Below, piece by piece: positions 41,330 to 51,700 of a stretch of DNA of 64,000 nucleotides. Source of the DNA: Cryptosporidium bovis. Its lineage: Eukaryota > Apicomplexa > Conoidasida > Eucoccidiorida > Cryptosporidiidae. The translations under genes were made by a program, and so were the position numbers. The DNA is taken from NCBI GenBank assembly GCA_009768925.2, contig VHIT02000018.1, positions 186,001 to 250,000 of the forward strand. Direction: 5' to 3'. Below the pieces are notes generated by a model. It ran no database searches and was not told the DNA's origin. It saw nothing but the letters and a program-made list of their open reading frames with translations. Numbering within the stretch: the first letter of the stretch is position 1; each line of letters begins with the position of its first letter.

Positions 41330-42092
41330 ATGAGTGGAGTTGAAGTAATATCAGAAAAAATGAGTGAAACAGGTAAGTTGGTATTTCAAATCTTGTTTAT
41401 ACTTAAAATCATATTATTCTACGAACATTCATCAATTTTGCTTTTTTCAACCATCTAAAATTGACACAATTTAACAGGTTCACCAGTAAAGATTCAAAAT
41501 CAAAGTATGCTAATAATAAAAAACAATGATCCTGTTCCGAAATATGTTAGGGTTCTAAGAGAAATTTTCTTGGGATTGACAGGCGTTCATGGATTATATG
41601 TGTTTGTGAATTACTTATTTAGAAATTATCCTGGAGTCATATTATCCTCATTATTGTGAGTTTATATATCTCATGAGAGAAAAAGTTATATATTAATAAT
41701 TCGGTTATTAATGTCTTTTAGAGTAATTTCCGCAATTTATACTCATTTTGATAGAAGAGTTGCCACATATTCACTTAATGCTGGTGTAGAACTCTTATTA
41801 TCGCTTACGATTGCACTATCAGGTAAGTTAATTATAAACTACATTTGTATATTAATCACTAATTCTACTTTTTAGTTTATTCACCAATACAAGGTTTTGA
41901 TAAGTATTTTGATGACAGCAATCTCAAGGTAAGTTTTAGTGTATTAATTAAATAACTAAGGATGTTACTAATAATTTGCTTTTTCAGAAAGTAACATTTC
42001 CACAATTGGTTTATTGTGGTTTAATTATAATAATATCAATAATTTTGGCGAAATTTGAACACAAGAATTGCCGAAAGAATAAAAAGACTTAA
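41330..42092 (+). CDS. Small four-helix membrane protein, five exons
   Basis: Assembled by eye. Exons are 41330-41372, 41478-41655, 41722-41822, 41876-41928 and 41988-42092. Introns are 105, 66, 53 and 59 bases, with donors GTAAGT, GTGAGT, GTAAGT, GTAAGT and acceptors AACAG, TTTTAG, TTTTAG, TTTCAG. Phases agree throughout and give 159 residues. Four hydrophobic segments lie at about 43-62, 67-80, 92-108 and 131-146. The N-terminus is polar and the C-terminus basic (KNCRKNKKT), with no signal peptide. Small multi-pass proteins like this are often ER/Golgi factors. I do not recognise the family. This is the most intron-rich gene in the window. Confidence 0.75.
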
Positions 42093-42457
42093 AGAGGACT
42101 AAGAATTTTTTCATGAGTACACTTTTCACCCTTACATGCAAAAAAAAAGTGTTTGCATGCAATGCATGTTTTAGAATTCAAACACTGTTCCGTTTAGACT
42201 TTTTTTTTTATTGTAAATAAGAATCAAGCTTTTATTTGTTTTTGTTAATTTTTTTTATTTACTTAAATTATTTATCATCTTTAAGTATCATTATTGAGTT
42301 ATAAAAGAAGAGGTTGAAATAATTTCAATAAAATTGTTTTAATAATACATATTTTATTGTATGTCCATTTTGAATACAAATTAAATAAAGTAAAAGGTTT
42401 TAGTAATAGCAAACTAAAAAATATATTACAAACAGAATCTTAAAAAAAGAAAAAAAA
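42093..42457. promoter_or_regulatory. Intergenic spacer with TGCATGC boxes
   Basis: A 365-base spacer. The run TGCATGCAATGCATG at 42154-42168 holds a GCATGC core and a second TGCATG. It is followed by poly-T tracts. It lies about 300 bases upstream of the glycosyltransferase ATG at 42458. Confidence 0.4.
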
Positions 42458-43738
42458 ATGAGGATACTTGGAGTATCATGTGGGATGGAAAAAATATTTC
42501 GTTTCAAATTTATTGTATTACTGATAGGTGCAGTAATATTTATGGCAGCATTAGTATACATGTTTAATGCAATAGAATATGATAAAGTAAGAAGTAAAAA
42601 TTCAGCAACAATAAATGAAAATAAAGATGTTGCGAAAGGAATTTTTTTGGAAAATGAGACAATAGATAAAGAAGAAATAAAAGAATTGTTGGACTCATTA
42701 AACAGAGTAACATTAAAATTGTCAGAAAGCAAGGATATGTTTGACATGATAGCAGCGTCTATAAATAGAATTTCAAAATACGTCGAGGCAAATGAGAAAA
42801 ATATAACAGCTACAGAACTAATAAAAAAGGAAGATTCAAAAAATGGTTTTATTGCAAAATCATTGTTATATCCATGTAAATACAAGTATGATGGTCCTGT
42901 TTACATATTGTTGACAACAACCCCAGATAGAATAAATAATTTGGAAGTGTATTTAAATTTGTTACACGGACAAACATACGGAATAAAAGAAATAATACTA
43001 TCTGTTCCATATAAATTCGAAAGAACAGGGCATGAATATCCACCAATTCCAGAGTATTTGTTAGACAAAGAAAAGTTTCCATTATTAAGGATTATAAGAG
43101 GAAATGACTATGGTCCAGCAACAAAATTCTTACTACCAATAGAAATAGGAAATTTGCCCGAGGATTCTGGGTTGGTTATCTTAGATGATGATACAAAATA
43201 TTCAAGGCACTTGGTTTGTGACTATATTTATGTTCACAAAAAATTTCCTGATTCTGCACTGGGAAGAAGAGGACAGGCTTATCATGATAAATGTGACCCA
43301 AGTTACAGAACTGACAGACTAAATAGATTGAGTCACGACAGAAAAGATCCAAACTTTATTATTTCAACGGTTGATTTGTTAAGTGGTGTCGGTACTTATT
43401 TTATTCAAAAAAGATTTCTAGATAAAGATATATTAACTTTAAAGAAAAAATGTCCAAAAGAAACCATTGAACACATGTTTTTCACTGATGATATCTACAT
43501 TTCAGGTTATTTGGCATACAAAAATATATCCAGAATAGTGTTTTCGAATAAGTTAGATTTGGATGAATTAAATAAACCATATATGCTTGGTTCTGGTCCA
43601 GGTGCATTATGGAGCATAAACAAGGAAACTTATCATAATGAAAACAGTACAGTTAGTCTTGGACTATATTGGGGATGTAAAAACATTGACATAATAACAT
43701 CTAAATACGAAAATATACTTTGCAAATGGGACAACTAA
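42458..43738 (+). CDS. Type II membrane glycosyltransferase, GT-A-like
   Basis: A 426-residue protein with an N-terminal membrane anchor (about 17-36, FKFIVLLIGAVIFMAALVYM) and a stem with predicted coiled coil. The lumenal catalytic domain runs from about residue 145: VYILLTTTPDRINNLEVYLN, 'GNDYGPATKFLLPIE', and the metal-binding-type triad in LVILDDDTKYS (about 240-247). A downstream FFTDDIYISGYLA acidic motif fits a catalytic position. The fold is that of nucleotide-diphospho-sugar transferases. The sugar and acceptor are unknown. It lies near the exostosin gene, so both may serve the same surface-glycan pathway; that link is inference. It is convergent with SCC3. Confidence 0.8.
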   Translation: MRILGVSCGMEKIFRFKFIVLLIGAVIFMAALVYMFNAIEYDKVRSKNSATINENKDVAKGIFLENETIDKEEIKELLDSLNRVTLKLSESKDMFDMIAASINRISKYVEANEKNITATELIKKEDSKNGFIAKSLLYPCKYKYDGPVYILLTTTPDRINNLEVYLNLLHGQTYGIKEIILSVPYKFERTGHEYPPIPEYLLDKEKFPLLRIIRGNDYGPATKFLLPIEIGNLPEDSGLVILDDDTKYSRHLVCDYIYVHKKFPDSALGRRGQAYHDKCDPSYRTDRLNRLSHDRKDPNFIISTVDLLSGVGTYFIQKRFLDKDILTLKKKCPKETIEHMFFTDDIYISGYLAYKNISRIVFSNKLDLDELNKPYMLGSGPGALWSINKETYHNENSTVSLGLYWGCKNIDIITSKYENILCKWDN

Positions 43739-43816
43739 TCGTTTGGAAAAGAAAAATATTAATAACACTAAAATAATTAACGTATATATATTTAATGTCA
43801 ATATATTAAATAAAAA

Positions 43817-46800
43817 TCATTTAATATCAATTATTTCTTCAAAGTGGTTAGAAGAAGAAATGGACTTGAAATCATCTATTTTATTGTTATTTTCAATGTT
43901 AGTACCACTATTTTCATCATTTAAATAATCTTCACCACTGAATTCAGAATCGCCTCCCTCTATATCATCTTCAAGGTCATTATCACTATAAATATCCAAA
44001 GTTTTAAGCGAATTCTTTCTTCCATTTTTTTTGGTCTTGGCATTTTTATTTTTGATAGTAATAACTTTTGAAGTATTATTGGAAGAAACAATATTGGTGT
44101 TATTTTTATTTGTTTGTACAGCGTTATTTTTTTTTTGGTCTTTTTCTAAAAAACTGGCAATTGTATCGAGAAATTGTTTGATTTCGGAATCAAATGTTTC
44201 ATTAATAAAGTAATATGATGAAAAATTATCTTTATCATCATTGTTTAATTCATTACCAAAGTCACATAAAACTTTAATTTCATCAAGAATATAATTTATT
44301 TCATTATTAGAAAGTAAATTAAGTACATTTTTACCACCTCCCGGTGCGTTTTGAGTGGTTAAAAGATCGATATATGCCTTAATTGAATCCTTTGTTTTAA
44401 TGGACTTCTCAATAATTTCATTTCTGGTAATGACATTTTTATATGTTGGTAAATGAATTTCACCTGTAAGAGCAAATCTAAAACTCTCAATAATTGACTT
44501 TGAAATATCCAATGAGTTTTCTTTTATTATTTCTTCGGTTTTCTTCCAACCGAGTTTACTAGCTAAAGAGGGAATGAGCTTTTTGGAAATAATTTTAGTC
44601 CTATCATAATTTTTTTCAATGCAGGACAATACAATAGTAACAAACAATATACTGAATATTCCAATATTATTGTTTGGTTCGTTAAATAGGAACGAATCCA
44701 AAAATTTGCTTGAAAGGAATAACCTATCCTTTTCACTTTCACCTTGAATTAAGTACTTAATACCATCTAAATAATAGTTATTAACCATTATCTCCTCAAT
44801 ATCCATCAAATACTTAAATATCACAGGAGTAAACATTTGACTGGTTAGTTCATATTGGCAAGAAATTATTAACAAAGTGAGTATACATCCAGGAGCAAAT
44901 TTATTATCAACGAATTCTTTAATCTTTTTTTTGTATGTCTCAAGTGTCTCAGGTGTGGTCACAAAAGTTTCATCTTTAATATTATCAAGTGGTTCAAATA
45001 TTCTGCAATTTGGATAAAGTAAATAATGTGGTTGTTTTTTATCATTGCTAGAAGAAGTAATAAGAGAATTAAAACTTTCAATTAAAGCTGATGAAATAAT
45101 GGACTCCATTTCCCTACCACTATTATTATTTCTATTTAGATTCGTCCAGTAAATGTATTCCTTTATTATCATTGAAAGATCAGAGTCAAGAATTTTCCAC
45201 TCCAATAGGTCAACAATTGATTGAAGTTCCTCATTATCTTGGACATTGTTCTCAATTATTCCTTGAAGACCAAACATTACCATAATCGACGAAATTGAAA
45301 GAATGTTCAGATAATCAAAGCAATAATTACGGCTATCTTCGTTCAAGGAGCCATGTTTAAGATTAAATCTTATTGTTTCAATAAGAGTACAACTAAATTT
45401 GTGTCTAAGGGACTTGTATATTTCAATAGATGATTCATTTAACATCATATAATTAACCTGATTACTTAAATTCGAGTCAATACCTCTAAGCATATCCTGA
45501 ATAAGATGGGTGTATCCTGTGGTTAGTATATCAAGAGCTATGCAAAAAAGTTGACTTGTTTGATAAACAAGAATTTGGTCTGAGTTCTTTTGGATTATTC
45601 TTCCAGATCTTTCCAATACTTCTACTAATAATTCAAATGAATATGGAATCCCATTTTCTTGTTCTGGAGACAACATATCCACATTTACACCCTTATCTTG
45701 GGAAGAATTATTTGTGTTGTATTTGTTATCCAAATAAATATTGTCCAAGGTAAGATACTTAATTACACCATATATTCTTCTAAACTTACTAATTGTATTT
45801 ATAGTTGAATTTTTGGCAGCCTTATTTTTTACTGAAGATGAAGAATTCGTTGATTCTATAGCTCTTGATTTTTTGCCTTTTGGTTCATCTGTCATATCAG
45901 AATAAAGAACATTGTCCGTATCAGCAAGGTAATTCCTTCCAACAGCAAAAAAGTCGCTCATAAGTTGTTTTCTGAGATCAGAAATTCCATCTTGTATTCC
46001 TTTTATGTGATTTTCATCCATTTGAAGGAAGTATGATGATGAAATTGCATTAAAATCACTCGAATTCATGTTACTTAAGTCAATGTTTAAAATTGGTGAA
46101 AGAGACATACAAATTCCATCTATCACTCTTGGGTCTGAATGGCTATTTAACATTTGGAGCAGCTTTTTAAGTGGAAATTGTTTAAGTCCAGAAATACCAG
46201 AAGTTATTTCATCTGATTTAGAATTGTTTCTAGTCCTTAAGAGTTTACTGTAAATGCTAACAATAGTCGAGAAAGTTGAAAGAAGAATGGTCAAATTATC
46301 CAAATTTTTTTCATGAATGAGTATCAATGGCTCAATATACTCCATTATTGATGAAATTGCAACTAATGATCTGTATTTACCAAATACTATCTCGTTTTTT
46401 GAATTTAAATTGGGGTCGTCAATACAACATATTAGTAAATCCTCAATGTAAGATACATTTGAATGAAGAACAAGAAGCAATGTTTTCCTTATTTCTTCGT
46501 CTAGTGGTTCTAATTCTTGCCCAGATAACTCAGTAGCAACAAGCATTTCAACGAGGAATTTTGTATCTCTTACACAAGGAGCTTTTGACCAAAAAGCATT
46601 TACACACCTGTGGGTAAGTATGACGTAATCCTTCCCAAATTCATGAATAAATTCCAAAAGTGTTTGAAGATCAGATCTTATTCTACTTGGTTCTATTGTT
46701 CTTAACCCTTGTAAACCCAGTGAATTTCTCAATTTTTTACATCCAATATGGCTATCGAGAAGATCAATAAGTTCCCGAGATTCAACTTTTTCGTGGGTTA

Positions 46801-48187
46801 TCCCTCCGTCAAACAAGGAAGAGTCGATAAATTCTGCGAGAAGAGCTCCAATTTTTGAGGAGGATGGAGAGGATGACGTAATCCATAATAAATCAACTAT
46901 TTCATCAATGTACTCCTCGTCCAAAAAATCATTTTTAAGGGCTAAAATAAGAATACTGATAGACAACTCTCCAAATGAAAACAGTTCCTTATGGCTTTCA
47001 GGTGCTTTTGAAGAAATTATTATTTCATTTTTAAGACACTCCAATAATCTCTTATTTTTAAACAAATCATGGGATATCGTTTTGAATGTTTCCAATTCGA
47101 GAATTGAACGAATACTTTCAAGGATAAAGATTTTATTTGAATAAATTACCTCCTCTGGAAGAAAGTTTGAAAGTGTTTCAGGAACTTCCGTATTTGATAT
47201 AGCCTCCGAGAGAGATGGAAATACCAAAATACCCTTCGATAGTGTTTCAAAACAGATATTTCTCACATCTTCACTTATGTCTTGAGATCTTGGAATCCAA
47301 AAGTCATTCAGCACTTTACTTATCAATATGTCGATATTCTTGGTTATTTTAAAGTAAGAAGACACTTCCTCTTCTAATGATTTATAAGATTTTGAATCGG
47401 GAGACTCACCCTTCATTTGATTTTTAAATCTCGATATTTTCTCACTCATATCATTTCTGGATTTTGAAAGCCCTCTAAGTACTCCATTTAAGGCTACGCA
47501 ACCGGAGTGTCTTAGTGGCCTTAGTGGGGTTTTAGACAATGTGCCTAACCAACCCAAAACAATAAGCTTAAGCGTATCTGGTTCAGAACTACCTTCGAGA
47601 GTTTTTGTAAGCTTCTCACCAAGTTCAGAAAAGAAATCTAAAAAGGTCTCAAGGAATGCTGTGTCACCCTTTTTTTTAGATCTCAATGGATAGTACTGTA
47701 TAACATTGGCATTGTTATCTTGGAGATCAATTATAACTTGATTCATATTATTTTCAACATTACAGAAATTCGTCCAATCTTTAATTCCAAGTGTAAATAT
47801 GCTTGGAATACCAGCTCCCTCAAATATAAGCTTGATTATTTCCTTCAGACTAAAGATGAAAGAAGAATTGGTAATATTGTCTTGCGTTATCCCTTTATGG
47901 ATCTGATTAAAAGCGGAAGATGTAATTACACGCCTTTGTTTTGGATTCTCCAAAGCCGTTTTAATCGTCTTATAAAGTTTGCATCTACTTTGAAGTTGTA
48001 ATTTGGAGTATTTTTTTCCAAAAACACCTCCACTTGATTCTGATATTGGCCAGCTATTCTCTCCTCTTTCTTCACCATTAAGATTATCTGCATTACCTCC
48101 AGAAATACTTCCCTCATTCCTCAGTTTTTCTGGTATTTGGAAACCATCATAGTCCTTTTTGGAAGAAATCTTAATTCTTTTGGACAT
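43817..48187 (-). CDS. SCC3: Cohesin subunit SCC3/STAG-like
   Basis: A 1,456-residue, mostly helical HEAT-repeat-type protein. Residues about 200-240 read LKLIVLGWLGTLSKTPLRPL and then RHSGCVALNGVL. This is like the STAG domain 'Wl..m..s.lRsiRHTat..aL'. A following block is NIDILISKVLNDFWIPRSQD and ISEDVRNICFETLSKGI, like STAG 'iF.vFVHRYRDi.peIR..ci.eLg'. The C-terminus is acidic and basic low complexity. SCC3/STAG binds the kleisin and DNA in cohesin, and anchors sister-chromatid cohesion. Family members are about 1,150-1,250 residues, so this one is somewhat longer because of inserts. It is divergent from APC2 with a 513-base shared promoter carrying an E2F site. Confidence 0.75.
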   Translation of the reverse strand: MSKRIKISSKKDYDGFQIPEKLRNEGSISGGNADNLNGEERGENSWPISESSGGVFGKKYSKLQLQSRCKLYKTIKTALENPKQRRVITSSAFNQIHKGITQDNITNSSFIFSLKEIIKLIFEGAGIPSIFTLGIKDWTNFCNVENNMNQVIIDLQDNNANVIQYYPLRSKKKGDTAFLETFLDFFSELGEKLTKTLEGSSEPDTLKLIVLGWLGTLSKTPLRPLRHSGCVALNGVLRGLSKSRNDMSEKISRFKNQMKGESPDSKSYKSLEEEVSSYFKITKNIDILISKVLNDFWIPRSQDISEDVRNICFETLSKGILVFPSLSEAISNTEVPETLSNFLPEEVIYSNKIFILESIRSILELETFKTISHDLFKNKRLLECLKNEIIISSKAPESHKELFSFGELSISILILALKNDFLDEEYIDEIVDLLWITSSSPSSSKIGALLAEFIDSSLFDGGITHEKVESRELIDLLDSHIGCKKLRNSLGLQGLRTIEPSRIRSDLQTLLEFIHEFGKDYVILTHRCVNAFWSKAPCVRDTKFLVEMLVATELSGQELEPLDEEIRKTLLLVLHSNVSYIEDLLICCIDDPNLNSKNEIVFGKYRSLVAISSIMEYIEPLILIHEKNLDNLTILLSTFSTIVSIYSKLLRTRNNSKSDEITSGISGLKQFPLKKLLQMLNSHSDPRVIDGICMSLSPILNIDLSNMNSSDFNAISSSYFLQMDENHIKGIQDGISDLRKQLMSDFFAVGRNYLADTDNVLYSDMTDEPKGKKSRAIESTNSSSSVKNKAAKNSTINTISKFRRIYGVIKYLTLDNIYLDNKYNTNNSSQDKGVNVDMLSPEQENGIPYSFELLVEVLERSGRIIQKNSDQILVYQTSQLFCIALDILTTGYTHLIQDMLRGIDSNLSNQVNYMMLNESSIEIYKSLRHKFSCTLIETIRFNLKHGSLNEDSRNYCFDYLNILSISSIMVMFGLQGIIENNVQDNEELQSIVDLLEWKILDSDLSMIIKEYIYWTNLNRNNNSGREMESIISSALIESFNSLITSSSNDKKQPHYLLYPNCRIFEPLDNIKDETFVTTPETLETYKKKIKEFVDNKFAPGCILTLLIISCQYELTSQMFTPVIFKYLMDIEEIMVNNYYLDGIKYLIQGESEKDRLFLSSKFLDSFLFNEPNNNIGIFSILFVTIVLSCIEKNYDRTKIISKKLIPSLASKLGWKKTEEIIKENSLDISKSIIESFRFALTGEIHLPTYKNVITRNEIIEKSIKTKDSIKAYIDLLTTQNAPGGGKNVLNLLSNNEINYILDEIKVLCDFGNELNNDDKDNFSSYYFINETFDSEIKQFLDTIASFLEKDQKKNNAVQTNKNNTNIVSSNNTSKVITIKNKNAKTKKNGRKNSLKTLDIYSDNDLEDDIEGGDSEFSGEDYLNDENSGTNIENNNKIDDFKSISSSNHFEEIIDIK

Positions 48188-48700
48188 TATTTTAAACTCT
48201 GCAAGATGATTCTCTTGTTCCTCTGCTTTTTAAATTATCCCTAATTTCCAAGAAATTGTGTGAGGTGCAAGTAAATTTCCACCCTCAAGGTATAAAGAAC
48301 CTATTACCTGTTTAGAGGAACGGAGGAGAAGAGAGCCTATATATTAAGAAGAAAATGTTTCTGGTATCTTGACTTATTCAGAGTGCAAAATGGGGAGAAC
48401 TTTAGATCAAAGTTGCATTTTTTTTGTGAAGAGGGGGGCTTTTTTTTGTTTTTTGTGTTTTCACTGGTTTCCCTCCTAAAGGCAGGTACAGAAGTGTTGT
48501 GCGCGAAAGGGGGGAGAGGCTGGTGTAATGCCTTCAGGCTAAGAAGCGGAAGCATGTAAGTTAAAAAGCAGAAGTAATAAGGCTGATAAATTAAATTAAA
48601 GCGTTAACGGTGCAAAGATACGGGTAGTTATTTATGTTTGAACAAACATATTGATTCTTGGTAGTGAAAAGGAAAGTGTTCTTTTTTACCATATTTAACT
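48188..48700. promoter_or_regulatory. Shared divergent promoter of SCC3 and APC2
   Basis: A 513-base spacer. GCGCGAAA at 48501-48508 is the exact reverse of TTTCGCGC, a canonical E2F/DP site. It lies 314 bases from the SCC3 ATG and 193 from the APC2 ATG. A poly-T/G tract (CTTTTTTTTG) lies near 48439-48450. Two short frames here have no support. Confidence 0.6.
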
Positions 48701-51700
48701 ATGGAGGTAACCGTAGTTCAACTAGATTTGGTAGAAGGTAATAAAGGGAAGTGTGAATCAGTTTTCTCCACAAATTTTAATCCAGAAATATACAATGAAA
48801 AACTACTGGATAGCTGGATTAAGGCAAGCGGTTATGCCAAAAAGTTTGCCAAGAGCATTTCTGTTACTATTAATCAAGCCCTTTGTGGGGATTTACTACC
48901 TAGTTTTGAAGATTTGTACAACAGAAGTAATGGTGTTGAAAATAGATGTATCTGGTATATTTTGGAAAGTTTGGCCCCGATTTTTGAAAACGAGGAATTC
49001 AGGGACTCTTTCTTCAGCCTCTCCATGGATCTTAGAATGAATTTGGTAGATTTGTTTTTAGATGCTGTTATAGAGGATACGATTCTACCAGAGATTTCTT
49101 TTTTTTGGAAATCTTTTGGATTTTATGATGGAAATATACGGGATTTAATGCTTATGAGCAATGAAACAGTTTCCACTGAAGACTTTTCAAGAGGATTTTT
49201 TGGTCGTGATCTTAGTGTTTTAAATGAGAGAGCGAAAGGAATTACATCGGTTGGATTTGGTGTTGAAGATGAGATAACAGAAAAGGACTTCGAGAAGAGC
49301 AGTGTTGAAGATACCGTTAAAGGAGAAATTATTACTAGTAGCATTAATTTTGTTAATTATAAAAGTAGTGAAAATAAATACAATGACTGTTTTAACTTGG
49401 ATATTTCTGAGGATAATATAATATTGTTTCACTACACTCTTCTTTTTGGAATAAACAGATTTATATTGAGTTATGTTTTAGGTGTGTTTGGAATTTCCTA
49501 CATGATTGGGATAGATAATGAATGTACAAGAGGCGTTTTCGTTAGTTGGTATACTGATAGAAGAAACTCAAATGTAAATAGATGTGAATACGAAAACAAA
49601 AATGAAGGTAAATGTTGTGAAAACACAGAATATATACACAAATTAACCTTTGATTATTTTCTGGAGTCAATCAATAGAAAATACTTTGAAAAGAGTGAAG
49701 GCAGGAGACTCGAATTGGTAATAAATAAATATAAAGAAAGAGTTTATTCATTATTCTCGGATAATCTTCCAGTAGGATTTGAGAAGGCACTTGAGATATA
49801 TTTAAGTGAGTTGTTGACTTATGTATCAAAAGAAATGCTGAATTTAATTATAACAGGGGATATAAAAGAATCCGATTTTATCCAAATAGGATATGTTGGT
49901 TTAAAGAGAGAATTATTTAAGCAATTAGGTAAGCACGATTTTAATCAGGAAAAAGGAGAGAGATTTGAAAGCTACATTTCGAGACTCGATTGTTTTCAGA
50001 ACATATATGAGGATAAATTTTCGAGATTTTTGGGTTTAAATGGTTCTTACGGTGCAATTGACTTTGAGATATTCGTTTATATCCTGAAATTCGTAGTCAG
50101 TTGGAAAAACTCAGATTATTTGGATGGAAGGATTGAAATAGACTCTGATTCAGCTTGTTTACATCATGGGAACTTAACAAAAGGATTAAGTGAAATAGAA
50201 GGTTTGTTGCGAAATATTTCAAAAAGGCATGTGACTCGATCAAAATTAAAAAAAGATGTTTACAATGGTAATAATAATGATAATAATTTGGATTGTGACG
50301 TCGATAACAATGAATTAGGTAACATGATGGATAATGAAAAAGAAAAGGTCTATTTCGGATACAGTGAAGAGAATGAGGAGAACGCTAACAGTAATAGGGC
50401 TGAAAAAGAAGATTTTAATGTGAATGAGTTATATAAAAATAATTTGTTAATTTTGGGAGGAGTAATCAAGCTACTTTTTGGGTCAGATATTGATAATATG
50501 TCAATTTACAATTATATCAATAAAGAGAATGATTTGTCTCCAATGGATTTTATAGGTAATTTGAATAAATTGGCCGGTGTAATAGGTCTCGGCGAGACGT
50601 GGAAAGTTGTATCCATTTCAACATTAAGGTCTCATGCTGCAAAGGTTGTTTTGTTATTGGAAAAGCAAAAATTCAAGGAAAGTAGTTTAAGGATATATTC
50701 AAATTACATTCACAATTACCTTGGACCCTTATTACAGGTGTTTTTGGAGGGTGGAATATGTTTAACAAAGGAAAGAATTGGTGAAGAGTGGAATCGAAGA
50801 AACCATGAACTTAAAAGGTTTTACGAAGAGCTTTATATGGAATATGCATGGAATTTAAAAAGACGTTTGATTTATTTCATATTGGCATTTCCGGATAATA
50901 AAAAAGACAACATCGATTTATTTGGAATGATAAATTCATTTCCAAGCAGTGATATACTAAAGGAACATTGGTATTCAGAGATATCAAGAGATATTCAAAA
51001 TTACGTTTTGAAGCAATTTTTGGAACCTCATCTGGATACTTATGATATTCTGGGTTTCTATGTCAAGGGAATTTTCTTTTTGCTAAAATTGGATGTACCT
51101 AAAGAATGGATAAATCGTGCTCTAGGAAAGCTTGGGGATACACTAAGACAGAGAAACGACACAACGCAGTGTATTATAGGTTGGATGCCGTTTTTACTTG
51201 AGAATAGTTCAATGGAAGAGACAGAACCTGATTTAGTTATACCAATAACATGCTCAGACGAGGGCATTTATCCACAGTTTTCTATAATTGAGCCAAATTA
51301 TAGAAATGAGGGAAGAAATGTATTTACGAGACTTAAAGATACAAAAGTTTCGAGGTCAAAATACAATTTGAAAGGCTGGGGTGCGAAATACAGTGACAAT
51401 GACTGTTTCGGTGATCATGAATACAATGAGACAAACAATTGCGTTGATATTGGAGAAGATGATATGTGGGTTAGTGATATAACTGACATAAGAATAGAAA
51501 ATTGCATAAATAAGCCACCAATAAAATTGGTATTAGAGTGGATATCAAGGATATATGGAAATAACTTAACCCTTTTACATGATTTTATAAATAATTTTGC
51601 TCAGAGAGTTTTGGGTAACAGTTTAGAAATTGGTTTTGAATCAATGGATAACAAAATTCCAAATTCCACTTTAATTGATGAGAAACATTGGGTATTGGAT

